Part shown: positions 17,961 through 26,833 of the stretch, one piece after another
Numbering within the stretch: position 1 is the stretch's first letter
Layout: every line of letters begins with the position of its first letter
NCBI RefSeq assembly: GCF_003287875.1
Contig: NZ_QMKK01000017.1
Location: 19,975-83,974 of the forward strand
Direction: 5' to 3'
Length of the DNA: 64,000 bases
DNA from: Martinezella tropici
Lineage (GTDB): Bacteria; Pseudomonadota; Alphaproteobacteria; Rhizobiales; Rhizobiaceae
Position numbers and translations under genes: made by a program
Notes under the pieces: model-generated
The model's input: only the letters and a program-made list of their open reading frames with translations
Told to the model about the DNA's origin: nothing
The model's database searches: none

Positions 17961-19273
17961 CTATGAGACGAACATCATCACGGCTGCGACCGCCATCAAC
18001 GCGACCGTGGCCCAGCCGATATATGCTGCCAATATCCCTATCGTGTACGGGCCCATGACCTTCGGGTTTGTCGCCAACAACAGGATGATGGCAATCAAGG
18101 GAACGGCCAGCAGCCCATTTATAACGGCGCTCCAGAACAGTGCGTTCATCGGATTGATCGGCGAATACTGAATGACCAGGGCGAGCAGCACACTTATGGC
18201 GATCACACCGTAAAAGCCTCGGGCGTCATTGGGAGCGCGCTCGAGCCCGAATTTCCAATCCATGGCCTCTGCAAGCGCATAGCCGGCGGAACCTGCGAGA
18301 ACAGGCACGCCGATGAGACCGACGCCTAAAATTCCGAGCGCGAAGATAAGTGCGGCAAAGGGTCCGGCCAGCGGCCGCAGTGCGCTTGCTGCTTGTACGG
18401 CCGTGTCGATCTGGGTGATGCCGGCGACATTGAGCGTCACGGCGGTCGCCAATATGATGAAGAAGGCCGTGAGATTGGAGTAGAGCATACCACTCCATGT
18501 GTCCCAGCCAATGCGACGAAGTTCCTTGGGAGCTGTCGCACTGTCTCTGGACAAAGGCACTGAATCGGGAGCGGCATCATATCCTCCACTTCTTCCGATG
18601 CCTGCCAGAAGAAGAGGTAAGGACTGATCGTCGTCCCGAAGACGCCGACGACGACCGCAGCATAGGTCGACGTCGGGGTGGTCGTCGGCCAGATCGTCCT
18701 CAAGGCAACTTGCTGCCAGTCGATATGGACGGTGAAGAGGACCGCCGCATAAGCCAGGAGCGAAATTGTCAGCCACTTCAGGAACGCGACATAGCGGTGA
18801 TAAGGGATGAAGACCTGAAGCGCGAGCGTCCCGAAAACGAAGAACATTGTCATCAGGTGTCGGTTGAAGCCTGTCACCAGCCCCGCGACCTCGCCCATGG
18901 CGGCAACATCGGCGGCGATATTCAGAATATTGGCGATCAGGAGCGAGAAAACGACGGCATAGAGGATCACCGGTGGAAATGCGGTCTTTATGTTCGCCGC
19001 CAGGCCCTGTCCGGTCACACGCCCGATCCGAGCGCACGTCGCCTGGACGACCGCCATCATTGGAAATGACACCGGCATTGTCCAAAGCATGTTCAGACCG
19101 AATTGCGCTCCCGCCTGGGAGTAGGTGGCAATACCGCTCGGATCATCGTCGGCGACGCCGGTGATCAGGCCTGGACCCACACTCGCGAGTGGGTGCTCTC
19201 GCAGGCGAGCAAGGCGACCCGACAATCGCGATCGCCACGAGGATTGTCCAATAGTGGCGAGTTCCTGACTCAT
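17961..19273 (-). pseudogene. Nramp-family metal transporter, frameshifted
   Basis: Together the two frames give about 437 residues, a normal Nramp length with some eleven hydrophobic segments. The first frame runs from the ATG at 19273 (MSQELATIGQSSWRSRLSGR) to ASEEVEDMMPLP. From near 18567-18571 the homology continues in another frame (DSVPLSRDSATAPKELRRIG) to the stop at 17961. A single base appears lost in the run CCGCTCCCGATT. The motif expected to read DPGN reads DDDPSGIATY, so the Asn metal ligand of true Mn/Fe Nramp proteins is absent and substrate is uncertain. The start overlaps the stop of the upstream CBS-BON gene by 4 bp. Could be a real lesion or a sequencing error. Confidence 0.85.
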
Positions 19274-19974
19274 TGGCCACTGTCTCGCCTCGTTGAAACG
19301 CTGATGGCGTCCGAAGGCAGGAGCGTTGTCCGATCGATATATCCATTGATTCCTCGAATTCCCTCCACAAGCGTTCGGATCGCCTTTTGTTGGATATTGG
19401 ATTCGAGGATTCCCTTCACCTGTACCTGGCCGTCTTTGACGATGACGTCGACCTTGTTGCTAGCAATCCCGAGATCCGCGGCCAGCCGGGTCTTGATGGC
19501 GAGCCGCATGGCGTCATCACCTTTAGCGACGTGTCGATCAGGTGCATCGATGACCAGATTGATCAAATCGCATCGACTGACGATACCGACAAGACGACGG
19601 TTGCTAATGACCGGAACTCGCTTGATTCTGTGGGACAGCATCAGGTTACCAATCCGCCCGACATCCGTTTCGGGGGTGACGCTGATAACCTCGCGGTGCA
19701 TCGCCTCGCCGACCGACCATCCGTAGATTTGAATGTAAGTGTTCAAGCCATGCCGATCGTCTTGCTCGAACTTGTCTTTGGCCCACGACGCCCAGTTATC
19801 GCCGACGCGTCGCAGGAGATCCCCTTCGGTGAGGATGCCACAGACCTCGCCGTTGTCGCCAATCACGGGAAGGCCGCTGATATCATTGGCGCGCAAGAGC
19901 AGCGCCGCGTTTCGGACGCTCATCGTCGGCGTGGTTGTGATGACATTCCGTGTCATGATGTCTTTGGCTTGCAC
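19270..19974 (-). CDS. CBS-CBS-BON protein, coupled to Nramp gene
   Basis: Protein of 234 residues with two CBS repeats (about 1-60, IMTRNVITTTPTMSV to GILTEGDLLRR; about 92-148, AMHREVISVTPETDV to GIVSRCDLINL) and a C-terminal BON domain (about 155-220, DVIVKDGQVQVKGIL to IRGINGYIDRT). The start is GTG at 19974 with GGAG seven bases before it. It resembles the protein at 17016-17729 in order and length. Its stop overlaps the Nramp start (ATGA), so the two were probably co-translated and this protein may modulate transport (inference). Confidence 0.88.
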   Translation of the reverse strand: MQAKDIMTRNVITTTPTMSVRNAALLLRANDISGLPVIGDNGEVCGILTEGDLLRRVGDNWASWAKDKFEQDDRHGLNTYIQIYGWSVGEAMHREVISVTPETDVGRIGNLMLSHRIKRVPVISNRRLVGIVSRCDLINLVIDAPDRHVAKGDDAMRLAIKTRLAADLGIASNKVDVIVKDGQVQVKGILESNIQQKAIRTLVEGIRGINGYIDRTTLLPSDAISVSTRRDSGQ

Positions 19975-20065
19975 GACGGCTCTCCATCTTCACTTACTTT
20001 AGGTATTCCCGCTATTGCCGCGCCTATAGAATCCCAGGCACGCCAAAAGCCGCTCGATGTCATCG

Positions 20066-20377
20066 TCAGGCGTCGTTTCGGATCGATTCCAGAACGATTG
20101 CCTGCTCTTGGGCCGAGGCCAGCAGTTCTTCCGCATATTCCTCAGCGGACTTCGTGTCGGTTCCGCACAGTCTGGCGTCATGGCATTTGCGATCGATGGC
20201 GTGCCGCATTGCTTTGATGAGATCTGCTCTCTCGCCGATATCGTGAAGACGTATCAGACGGGTGAGCGCCGTCAGCGCGATGAGTTCAAGGACCATCATG
20301 CGCCCTTCCACCTCGCCGAGGGAGGGAATGGCTTTAGAGGCTGCACCGCCCAGGCTGTCGCGTCTGGCTCTCAGCAT
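20066..20377 (-). CDS. Small protein with conserved Cys-x5-Cys, paralog of 44003-44362
   Basis: Unrecognised soluble protein of 103 residues. It shares with the 119-residue protein at 44003-44362 an LGEVEG segment near the N-terminus and a core ending (A/K)xRxAxDxxC-x5-CxxDT...AEELL/ALELL, where the two cysteines are six residues apart in both (CHDARLC and CTSASLC). The conserved Cys pair suggests a redox or metal role, but none is known to me. ATG at 20377 with AAGGAG upstream. A perfect FixK box is 69 bp upstream, so it probably responds to low oxygen. Starts 91 bp upstream of nothing else: its neighbour downstream, the CBS-BON gene, begins at 19974 on the same strand. Confidence 0.78.
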   Translation of the reverse strand: MLRARRDSLGGAASKAIPSLGEVEGRMMVLELIALTALTRLIRLHDIGERADLIKAMRHAIDRKCHDARLCGTDTKSAEEYAEELLASAQEQAIVLESIRNDA

Positions 20378-20439
20378 TGGCTTGCTCCTTCATGGGTTTG
20401 GTAGCAGGAAGCAGTCTGCGGATATTTGCCGCCGCGGCA

Positions 20440-20453
20440 TTGATCAGGATCAA
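20440..20453. promoter_or_regulatory. FixK/FNR box before small Cys-pair gene
   Basis: TTGATCAGGATCAA is a perfect match, centred 69 bp before the ATG at 20377. It may also serve the CBS-BON/Nramp genes downstream on the same strand. Confidence 0.82.
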
Positions 20454-20518
20454 TGAGGGGAAGGATCTTCCCGACCAGACGCAAAGCGACGTGGTGATGT
20501 GATCCGACTATCCGTGCT

Positions 20519-22453
20519 TCAGGATGTTTGCGTCTTAGAGGCAGGTCTGGTCGCTATATTCGCTGACTGGCTGTATGGGCCGCCCTCCGATTTGGACGGC
20601 CCAAGGGCACGCAATGCATTCAGGATAACTGCGACATCGATGACTTCCTGAAGTAAAGCACCGTGCAGCGGCGGCAAATAGCCAAATGCCGCGGCGATCA
20701 TGCCGGCAACTGAAAGGCCAATCCCAGCAACCACGCTCTGGCGGGCGATCGCAACGGTCCGGCGGGCGACAACCAGGGCGGTTGCCAAAGGATCGAGTCG
20801 GTCCACGAGCAGTACGATGCTTGCCGCCTCCGAAGAGGCCGCCGCCCCACGCGCGCCTAATGCAACACCTACGTCGGCCGCCGCAAGTGCCGGCGCATCG
20901 TTGACGCCGTCACCCACCATCATCACCGGACCGAAGCTTTTCGCCGCGATAACGGCCTCCACTTTCGAAGCCGGTGTCTGTTCGCCAAGCACCTGTTCGA
21001 TACCGAGGATGTTGCCGACGTTCGAGGCAACATCCAGGCGATCGCCTGAAGCAAGAACGATTTTCGCAATTCCGGCGCTGCGCAATCGCTGCAGAACGCT
21101 GATCGCCTCGGCGCGCACCGGATCGGACATTATGATATTTCCCGCGACAATACCGTCGATTGCGACTGTCACCGCAACTTCACCAGATCGGTGATGATTT
21201 TCGAAGACTTGGGAAGCACTTCGAGAACTTCGGCTTTTCACAAAGCGGCTATCACCGATCACGACGCGGCGTCCGTCGACCGTTCCTTCAAGCCCGGCTC
21301 CGCCAACTTCCTCGACATTGGTTGGTGGCGACAGCCGCAGATTGCGCTCCTGCGCTCCCTCGATCAAAGCGGCAGCCATGACGTGGCTCGATGCTTGATC
21401 CAACGAAGCGGCAAGACGCAACAACTCGTCCTTATCGATCCAAGCGCTGCAGCCGACTGTTATGATTTGGGCTTTGCCGTGTGTGAGTGTGCCGGTCTTG
21501 TCGAGGACGGCAACCCGCACGCGGCTTAAGGCTTCAAGGGCGCTACCGTCTTTCACCAGGCAGCCTATCGAGGCACAGCGCGAGATACCCGACATAAGCG
21601 CGACCGGTACGGCCAGGATAAGCGGGCAGGGCGTGGCAATGACGAGAACGGCAAGAGCACGTCGCGGATCGTCGGACAGCAACCAGGCCGACAATGCTAT
21701 CGTTACCGTCATGAGCAAAAATGCCAGGCCATAGCGGTCCGCAAAGCGCGCCATCGGCGCCTTGCTCTTCTGTGCCGTCTCGACGAGGCGTACAACCGCA
21801 GCATATGTGCTCTCAGAGGCGGGGCGAAGTGCCTTGACAGTAAAGACGGGACCGATCGATGCGCTGCCGCTTAGCACCTCTTCACCAGCCCGATGATCCA
21901 CAGGGAGTGGCTCTCCCGTTAACGCAGACTCGTCAAGAATAGCGCGGGGAGACAGAAGAATACCATCGACGGGCAGCACTTCGCCTTGGCGGATCATGAT
22001 GTGATCGCCAGCAACTATCTTCTCGATGGGAGTTAGTTCCAACCGATCGCCAACATAGCGAAATGCGGTTCGTGCCACCCGTCCCATCAGTAATGTCATC
22101 TCACGGGCGGCGCGGCCGGACGCATATCCCTCCAGCATCTGTCCACCTGCATACATCAGCGCGACGACGTTGGCTGCGAGGCTTTCGCCAAAGGAAAGGG
22201 CGAGCGCCATCGACAGGGCTGCGACGATATCCAAACCGAAATCGCCGTTACGCAAGGAACGGAAGGTCTGAAGCAACAACGCGCCCAGGATCGGCAAGGT
22301 GGCGAGCGCCCAGACAAGGGAGGCAAGCGCGACGTTATCGACCAATACGAAGGTAATGCCTGCCAAAAGCCCGGATGCTGCAATCAGCACCAAAGATGAT
22401 CCACTGGTTTCTACCAGGAAACCTACCGTGCTGGTCACGCTGGAGAACGTCAT
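20519..22453 (-). CDS. P1B-type heavy-metal ATPase with TPC motif
   Basis: Membrane metal pump of 644 residues. Visible in order: four N-terminal helices, actuator motif LTGEPLPVD, the transmembrane metal motif ATPCPLILAVP, phosphorylation site DKTGTLTHGK and hinge MVGDGVNDAPALAAADVGVAL. The metal motif is TPC rather than CPC (Cu, Zn/Cd), and there is no N-terminal CxxC metal-binding domain. TPC-type P1B pumps have been linked to Ni/Fe-type substrates, but the metal cannot be assigned from sequence. ATG at 22453 after GGAGCCAATC. A one-mismatch FixK box lies about 90 bp upstream. Contrast the Mg2+-type pump at 35886-38486. Confidence 0.9.
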   Translation of the reverse strand: MTFSSVTSTVGFLVETSGSSLVLIAASGLLAGITFVLVDNVALASLVWALATLPILGALLLQTFRSLRNGDFGLDIVAALSMALALSFGESLAANVVALMYAGGQMLEGYASGRAAREMTLLMGRVARTAFRYVGDRLELTPIEKIVAGDHIMIRQGEVLPVDGILLSPRAILDESALTGEPLPVDHRAGEEVLSGSASIGPVFTVKALRPASESTYAAVVRLVETAQKSKAPMARFADRYGLAFLLMTVTIALSAWLLSDDPRRALAVLVIATPCPLILAVPVALMSGISRCASIGCLVKDGSALEALSRVRVAVLDKTGTLTHGKAQIITVGCSAWIDKDELLRLAASLDQASSHVMAAALIEGAQERNLRLSPPTNVEEVGGAGLEGTVDGRRVVIGDSRFVKSRSSRSASQVFENHHRSGEVAVTVAIDGIVAGNIIMSDPVRAEAISVLQRLRSAGIAKIVLASGDRLDVASNVGNILGIEQVLGEQTPASKVEAVIAAKSFGPVMMVGDGVNDAPALAAADVGVALGARGAAASSEAASIVLLVDRLDPLATALVVARRTVAIARQSVVAGIGLSVAGMIAAAFGYLPPLHGALLQEVIDVAVILNALRALGPSKSEGGPYSQSANIATRPASKTQTS

Positions 22454-22535
22454 GATTGGCTCCGGTGGCTGAGTTTGTATCCGCTATGCTGGTGCGCTCG
22501 ATCAGCTGATTAGAACCGTTTCCATCGAACAGACA

Positions 22536-22549
22536 TTGATCCGCCTCAA
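22536..22549. promoter_or_regulatory. One-mismatch FixK/FNR box before P1B ATPase
   Basis: TTGATCCGCCTCAA differs from the consensus at one position of the second half-site and is centred about 90 bp before the pump ATG. Confidence 0.45.
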
Positions 22550-22634
22550 TGCGGCCCGTTCCGAGAGACATGCGAATTTAAAAAAAGAGCGGATGATCGC
22601 GTATTCCGCTCTGCGGCGGTTCGCAGCGTATTCG

Positions 22635-23390
22635 TCAAATGTCGAGCGCATATTTAATCCGCCGCGAATAGTCGAGCGCACGCAGAACGTGCGTCGATAA
22701 TCGTCGTGCTCCCGAGAGTTTTATCGCCCTATAGTCGGCTCTGGTTCCGATCTGCGTGTTTTGACTATGCTTGCTGAGTTCGACGATGTTTTCTCTCACC
22801 GTAAGAATATTGGCGCCGTGGTCCCATCCACGTTCCAAGGCGACATCAAAGGGGAGGGTCATGGTCCGCATTGCCGAGGTAATCGCGTGCGCGCCATTGC
22901 GGGTGACGATGTAGCATGCGGCGGATCCCTGGGGACCGTGCAAACAACGGCCAATCTCATCTTCAGAAATCGTCGTGGCGACCCGCCGGAACCCACGGAT
23001 TCTGTGGTTGAACAGCTTGACGATGTCAGCAGTCGGCACCGCGGCAAGTATCTGCGAGGTTCGCTCCAGCAAATCGCTGACGATTTCCACGTCGTCCTCG
23101 ATAACGATGGAGGCCTCAAATGTGCTGGATAGGAACATGTCCACGGCGCGCAGGTGGCTTCGGTAGCAGCCGTACTCGCCCGGCAGCAATTGTCTACCGC
23201 CATGTCTGAAAAAACCGGCGTGATCGACGTCGACATAGTTCATGGGAGCGACGTTACGCCCGTCAATGGCGGGAACCCGTGTGATATGAATACCATGGGC
23301 GAGCGCCTGCGAGCGGATAGCTTTCCACCTGTCAACACATCTGGCCAGGTTAATGACATAGACACCGAGGCTCTCGGGCAAAACAACCAT
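22635..23390 (-). CDS. Glycosyltransferase family 25 protein
   Basis: Protein of 251 residues of the LPS-type glycosyltransferase family 25. Landmarks: VYVINLARCVDRW near the N-terminus (sugar-nucleotide strand), PAIDGRNV, GEYGCYRSHLRA (family signature near residue 75) and the acidic IVIEDDVEI, probably metal-binding, near 100. The later AACYIVTRNGAHAI and LPFDVALERGWDHG also fit. ATG at 23390, three bases after the stop of a second family-25 gene, so the two are one unit. Donor sugar and acceptor (LPS or other surface glycan) are unknown. Confidence 0.87.
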   Translation of the reverse strand: MVVLPESLGVYVINLARCVDRWKAIRSQALAHGIHITRVPAIDGRNVAPMNYVDVDHAGFFRHGGRQLLPGEYGCYRSHLRAVDMFLSSTFEASIVIEDDVEIVSDLLERTSQILAAVPTADIVKLFNHRIRGFRRVATTISEDEIGRCLHGPQGSAACYIVTRNGAHAITSAMRTMTLPFDVALERGWDHGANILTVRENIVELSKHSQNTQIGTRADYRAIKLSGARRLSTHVLRALDYSRRIKYALDI

Positions 23391-23393
23391 TGA

Positions 23394-24248
23394 TCAGTCA
23401 CCTCTGCTCCCGTCCGTCAATGACAGGGGTTTTGTGCGGATTCCTGAGGAAAGGTTGTCCATTCTTCGTAAGAGGGTATGCTTTAGCAAAAGCCACACCA
23501 ATTGCCGAAGACGACAGATAAAACGTGATGCTTCTAGCCATGCGCGATAGGGCTGAACAGTCACGTAGCGCCATCGCGGCAAATGATAGGTTCGGCGTTT
23601 GGCCTGGATCTGGGACGGCAATCCGGTATCCTGGTTGATCGGCACGGGGAAGACAAAAGCGGCCCTCAGGCCCGCCAGATATTCAAGATCGAAGGCAAGA
23701 TCGAATGGCAAACGCATCGGGACGAGCTTTTCGACAAACCAGGTTGCCGCGCGACGGTTGAGCAAATAGGCGCCCGATCCTTTCTCGCGAGTAAGCGCCA
23801 CGGCAAGGGAACGTTGGGACGTCAAGTCGGCAAACGGGTACTTGCGACCGCGATTGACCGTCGAAAGCCGCAAGATGTCCCAATCGGCTTGCGCCTCGAT
23901 TGCGGCCCTCAAGAGTTGTTTCAAGTCGGCGGGAAATTCGAGATCATCCTCCAGTATCAGGGCGAATTCTGACTGCGAGGCAAGCAGGCGCTTTGCGCAG
24001 TCAATATGGCTAAGGTAGCAGCCCGCCTCCGCGAGATTGCCCCTTCTTCCATGCAGAAGCCTGTAGGTTCCCTCGTGGAAGTCCCTGATGGGCAATTCAA
24101 GCGCTTGCCCGTCGACGGCAGCAACTCGTTCGAACGGCAGTCGTATACCATCAAGCTTATCCTGCATGGCGGACAGGCGATCAGCGGCACGGTCGAGATT
24201 GATGAGATAAGTCTTCAGGGGAAGATCGCTAAGATCTTTGTCATTCAT
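23394..24248 (-). CDS. Glycosyltransferase family 25 protein, tandem copy
   Basis: Protein of 284 residues starting MNDKDLSDLPLKTYLINLDR. It has the same landmarks as its neighbour: INLDRAADRL, AAVDGQAL, EAGCYLSHIDCAKRLL, LILEDDLEFP and a MRLPFDLAFDLEYL segment, then a longer basic and hydrophobic C-terminal tail. The frame is open upstream to 24473 without homology, so the ATG at 24248 is chosen although its ribosome site is weak. The two copies differ strongly and probably add different sugars. No FixK box was found in the 365 bp before it. Confidence 0.85.
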   Translation of the reverse strand: MNDKDLSDLPLKTYLINLDRAADRLSAMQDKLDGIRLPFERVAAVDGQALELPIRDFHEGTYRLLHGRRGNLAEAGCYLSHIDCAKRLLASQSEFALILEDDLEFPADLKQLLRAAIEAQADWDILRLSTVNRGRKYPFADLTSQRSLAVALTREKGSGAYLLNRRAATWFVEKLVPMRLPFDLAFDLEYLAGLRAAFVFPVPINQDTGLPSQIQAKRRTYHLPRWRYVTVQPYRAWLEASRFICRLRQLVWLLLKHTLLRRMDNLSSGIRTKPLSLTDGSRGD

Positions 24249-24613
24249 GTTAGGCGCTCGTTCCGACAAGAATGGTGGCGATTGTGTTTGTCGGAGCGGA
24301 CATTGTTTGGCCTGGCTTACGGGCGGCTTACAGAAACTTGTCAAAAAAGTGAAAATAGCCTTCAGGTTAGATTTCTGGGGCAAGTTTAGCTGGAGTGCCC
24401 AGCTCATCGCCCAAGCGGGAGTGATACGGAGGCTTTCCTCGTTCGTCCGCCGCCGGGATATCGAATGGGACATCGCGACGCGCGAAGCGGCAGGATCAAG
24501 GCGGGTGCGGCAAAACGGATGCGAATAGGCGCCGCCTCGAATTCGCCAAGAACAAGGAGGCCTTTGCGTTAAAATCGCCCTACGGGATCAACGCGAAAGT
24601 TTTGGACTGGTTC
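24249..24613. other. Intergenic region, divergent glycosyltransferase / response regulator
   Basis: 365 bp between divergent genes. No FixK box, repeat, RNA or convincing ORF seen. An AAGGAGG at about 24554 has no start codon at suitable distance. Confidence 0.5.
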
Positions 24614-25291
24614 ATGCGTGTGTTGCTCGTTGAAGACAATGCCAAGCTCGCTTCACTGACAAGCGAGGCAATGCGTTCGCATGGTTTTGCCGTCGATTGG
24701 GTCAGTTCAGCCAGCGACGCCGAGGAAGCTATGTCCACGATCAGCTATGAGGCGGTCATTCTCGATCTTGGCTTGCCAGATCGCGACGGCCTGTCCTTGC
24801 TCGAACCTGTGCGTCGCCGGGCGCCCTCGACGCCTATTCTCATCCTGACGGCACGCGATGCCGCAAGTTCGATTATCGATGCGCTCGACAGGGGTGCCGA
24901 TGACTATCTCGTCAAGCCCTTCGTTATGGGCGTGCTGATCTCGCGCGTCCGTGCCTTGATGCGTCGCCCAGCCCTACGCCATGATACGATCCTCAACGAG
25001 CGCAACGTCCATCTTGATCTTTCACAGCATGTCGCCAAGGTCGGGGAGACCGAACTGCAGCTCAGTCGCCGCGAGTTCGCCGCGCTGGAATTGTTTCTTC
25101 GGAGATTCAACAGGGTTCTCTCCAAGGGCGAGGTCGAGGAGTCGATCTATGGCTTCGGCGAGGAACTGAGCTCCAACGCCGTCGAGGTTCTCATCCACCG
25201 ATTGCGTAAAAAGCTCCAGGCTGCGGGTGCCGCGATCGATATCCATAACATGCGAGGTGTCGGCTATATGCTGACGGAGGGACGTTCATGA
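24614..25291 (+). CDS. OmpR-family response regulator
   Basis: Regulator of 225 residues. The receiver (about 1-115) has LLVEDNAKL, phosphoacceptor Asp in AVILDLGLPDRDG and DYLVKPF. The winged helix (about 130-222) ends NAVEVLIHRLRKKLQ...IHNMRGVGYML, typical of the QseB/TctD branch. The frame opens at a TTG (24602), but the ATG at 24614 gives the standard start MRVLLVEDN. It overlaps the kinase gene by 4 bp (ATGA). Input signal unknown; no evidence that it belongs to the FixK circuit. Confidence 0.9.
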   Translation: MRVLLVEDNAKLASLTSEAMRSHGFAVDWVSSASDAEEAMSTISYEAVILDLGLPDRDGLSLLEPVRRRAPSTPILILTARDAASSIIDALDRGADDYLVKPFVMGVLISRVRALMRRPALRHDTILNERNVHLDLSQHVAKVGETELQLSRREFAALELFLRRFNRVLSKGEVEESIYGFGEELSSNAVEVLIHRLRKKLQAAGAAIDIHNMRGVGYMLTEGRS

Positions 25292-26625
25292 CATTTGGCC
25301 GGCTGACGCTATTCAGGCGCCTCGTCGTTGCTATGTCTATCGTCGCACTGGTTGCAGTCTGTGCGAGTGTTGTTTTCTTGTACGTCCGTTTTCAAGCGGC
25401 CAACGATGCTTTTCGTGAAGAGACGCTCTCGACTTTCGCCCAAGACATGCAGCGCCAGTTCGCCTCAGATCCGCAACTTGCCAGTGGGTCCGCAACTGCC
25501 TTGAAAACGCGAATCAAGGAACTGAGCGGACAATTCGCCATCGTGACCGATACAGGGAGAGTTCTTGCCAGTTCTGAGACGTTGGGTCAGCCCCTGGTTC
25601 CTGTGTCAAACCAGAAGGTTCGGTACTTTTTGCTCCCGGGTCACGACAAAGTCAGAGCCCTTTTTGGCATTTCAATGCAGCTTGATGGCACTAATCCCGT
25701 GCATTTCGTGCAAATCGCCTTCCCGCGGGAGCACGTCATTTTCGATACCGTATTGGAGGAGTTCGTTACCGACATCGCGTGGATATGGATTCCATTTGTT
25801 TGTCTTCTTCTGCTGGTCAACATCCTCGTGCTGAAATTCGCACTGAAGCCATTGAGCCAGGCGGCGGAAGAGGCACGGCAAATCGGGCCCTCCAGCATAG
25901 CGGCGCGACTGACGGAAACCAGGATGCCGGAGGATGTGCTGGCATTGGTGAGCGCGGTCAACGAGGCGCTTGATCGCTTGCAGGCGGGCTTTCTGTCACT
26001 TGAGCAGTTTTCGAGCCATCTTGCCCATGAGCTTCGGACGCCGCTCGCGATTATCAAGGCTCGCCTTGCGCTCTCGCAAGATGCAATCGCACGGAAAGTC
26101 GAGGAGGATTTCGACGGTGTAGAGCGGCTGGTCAGTCAATTGGTCGATCGCGTCAGGGTCGGTGGCCTGCATTTTGAGGCAAGCGACCGGGTCGATCTCG
26201 GCGATATCGGACAGCGGGCAGCGGCATTCCTTGCGCCGGTCATTCTTTCCAAGGGCCGCGACATCGAATTGCAGTCACCCTTAGAGCCGGTCGTGATTAG
26301 CGGCGCGTTCGATTTTATCTTTCGAGCCCTGCGCAATCTTATTGAGAATGCACTGAACCATACGCCTCCGGGCACGACGATTACGGTGACGATCTTTCGA
26401 TGCGGCATCACGGTCTCTGATTCCGGCCCAGGATATCCCGCCCGATGGCTCGAACCGGTGGCGGTCGTCGGCAAACCCGACAGCGGAGCGGGTGGCCTCG
26501 GCCTTGGCCTGTCGATCGTGAAGGAGACGATGATTGCTCACGGAGGCGATCTCAAACTCACCAATTTGCCGGAGGGCGGAGCATCCGCGACAATGGAATT
26601 TCCAATCCATCAGAAAGCGATCTGA
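25288..26625 (+). CDS. Sensor histidine kinase
   Basis: Membrane kinase of 445 residues: first helix about 10-32, periplasmic sensor about 33-160, second helix about 165-187, HAMP-like linker, HisKA with phosphoacceptor His in SSHLAHELRTPLAII (near 253), and HATPase with N box NLIENALNH and G boxes SGPG and GGLGLGLSIVKE. Coupled by ATGA overlap to the response regulator before it; the pair should form one phosphorelay. The periplasmic domain was not recognised. Confidence 0.9.
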   Translation: MTFGRLTLFRRLVVAMSIVALVAVCASVVFLYVRFQAANDAFREETLSTFAQDMQRQFASDPQLASGSATALKTRIKELSGQFAIVTDTGRVLASSETLGQPLVPVSNQKVRYFLLPGHDKVRALFGISMQLDGTNPVHFVQIAFPREHVIFDTVLEEFVTDIAWIWIPFVCLLLLVNILVLKFALKPLSQAAEEARQIGPSSIAARLTETRMPEDVLALVSAVNEALDRLQAGFLSLEQFSSHLAHELRTPLAIIKARLALSQDAIARKVEEDFDGVERLVSQLVDRVRVGGLHFEASDRVDLGDIGQRAAAFLAPVILSKGRDIELQSPLEPVVISGAFDFIFRALRNLIENALNHTPPGTTITVTIFRCGITVSDSGPGYPARWLEPVAVVGKPDSGAGGLGLGLSIVKETMIAHGGDLKLTNLPEGGASATMEFPIHQKAI

Positions 26626-26759
26626 GAATGGAGCTTTCATGTTCCGCGGAGATTATCCTGACAGAACGCCGAGGCTTGGCCGTCGTCGGACTTGCTGATG
26701 CAACTCCTTTGCTCAGGCTACTGAGCTTCGGCCTTCTTTAGAAGGGCTCCACCAGTTCC

Positions 26760-26773
26760 TTGACCTCGATCAA
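26760..26773. promoter_or_regulatory. FixK/FNR box before triple-BON gene
   Basis: TTGACCTCGATCAA is a perfect match, centred 67 bp before the ATG at 26834. Likely promoter of the BON - 99-residue protein - Usp unit. Confidence 0.83.
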
Positions 26774-26833
26774 TGCCGCAGCCTTTGGCTAGTCCTATCC
26801 TTTTTCCGCTAACGGAATCTCAAGGAGACGGTC

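Noticed and set aside
17961..19085. A single 374-codon minus-strand gene covering most of the Nramp locus
   Set aside because: Only its second half is Nramp-like; the first half is the wrong frame of the real 5' part. A frameshift explains it better.
23394..24473. 75-codon N-terminal extension of the second glycosyltransferase
   Set aside because: The extra part has no family match, and the glycosyltransferase pattern begins right after the ATG at 24248.
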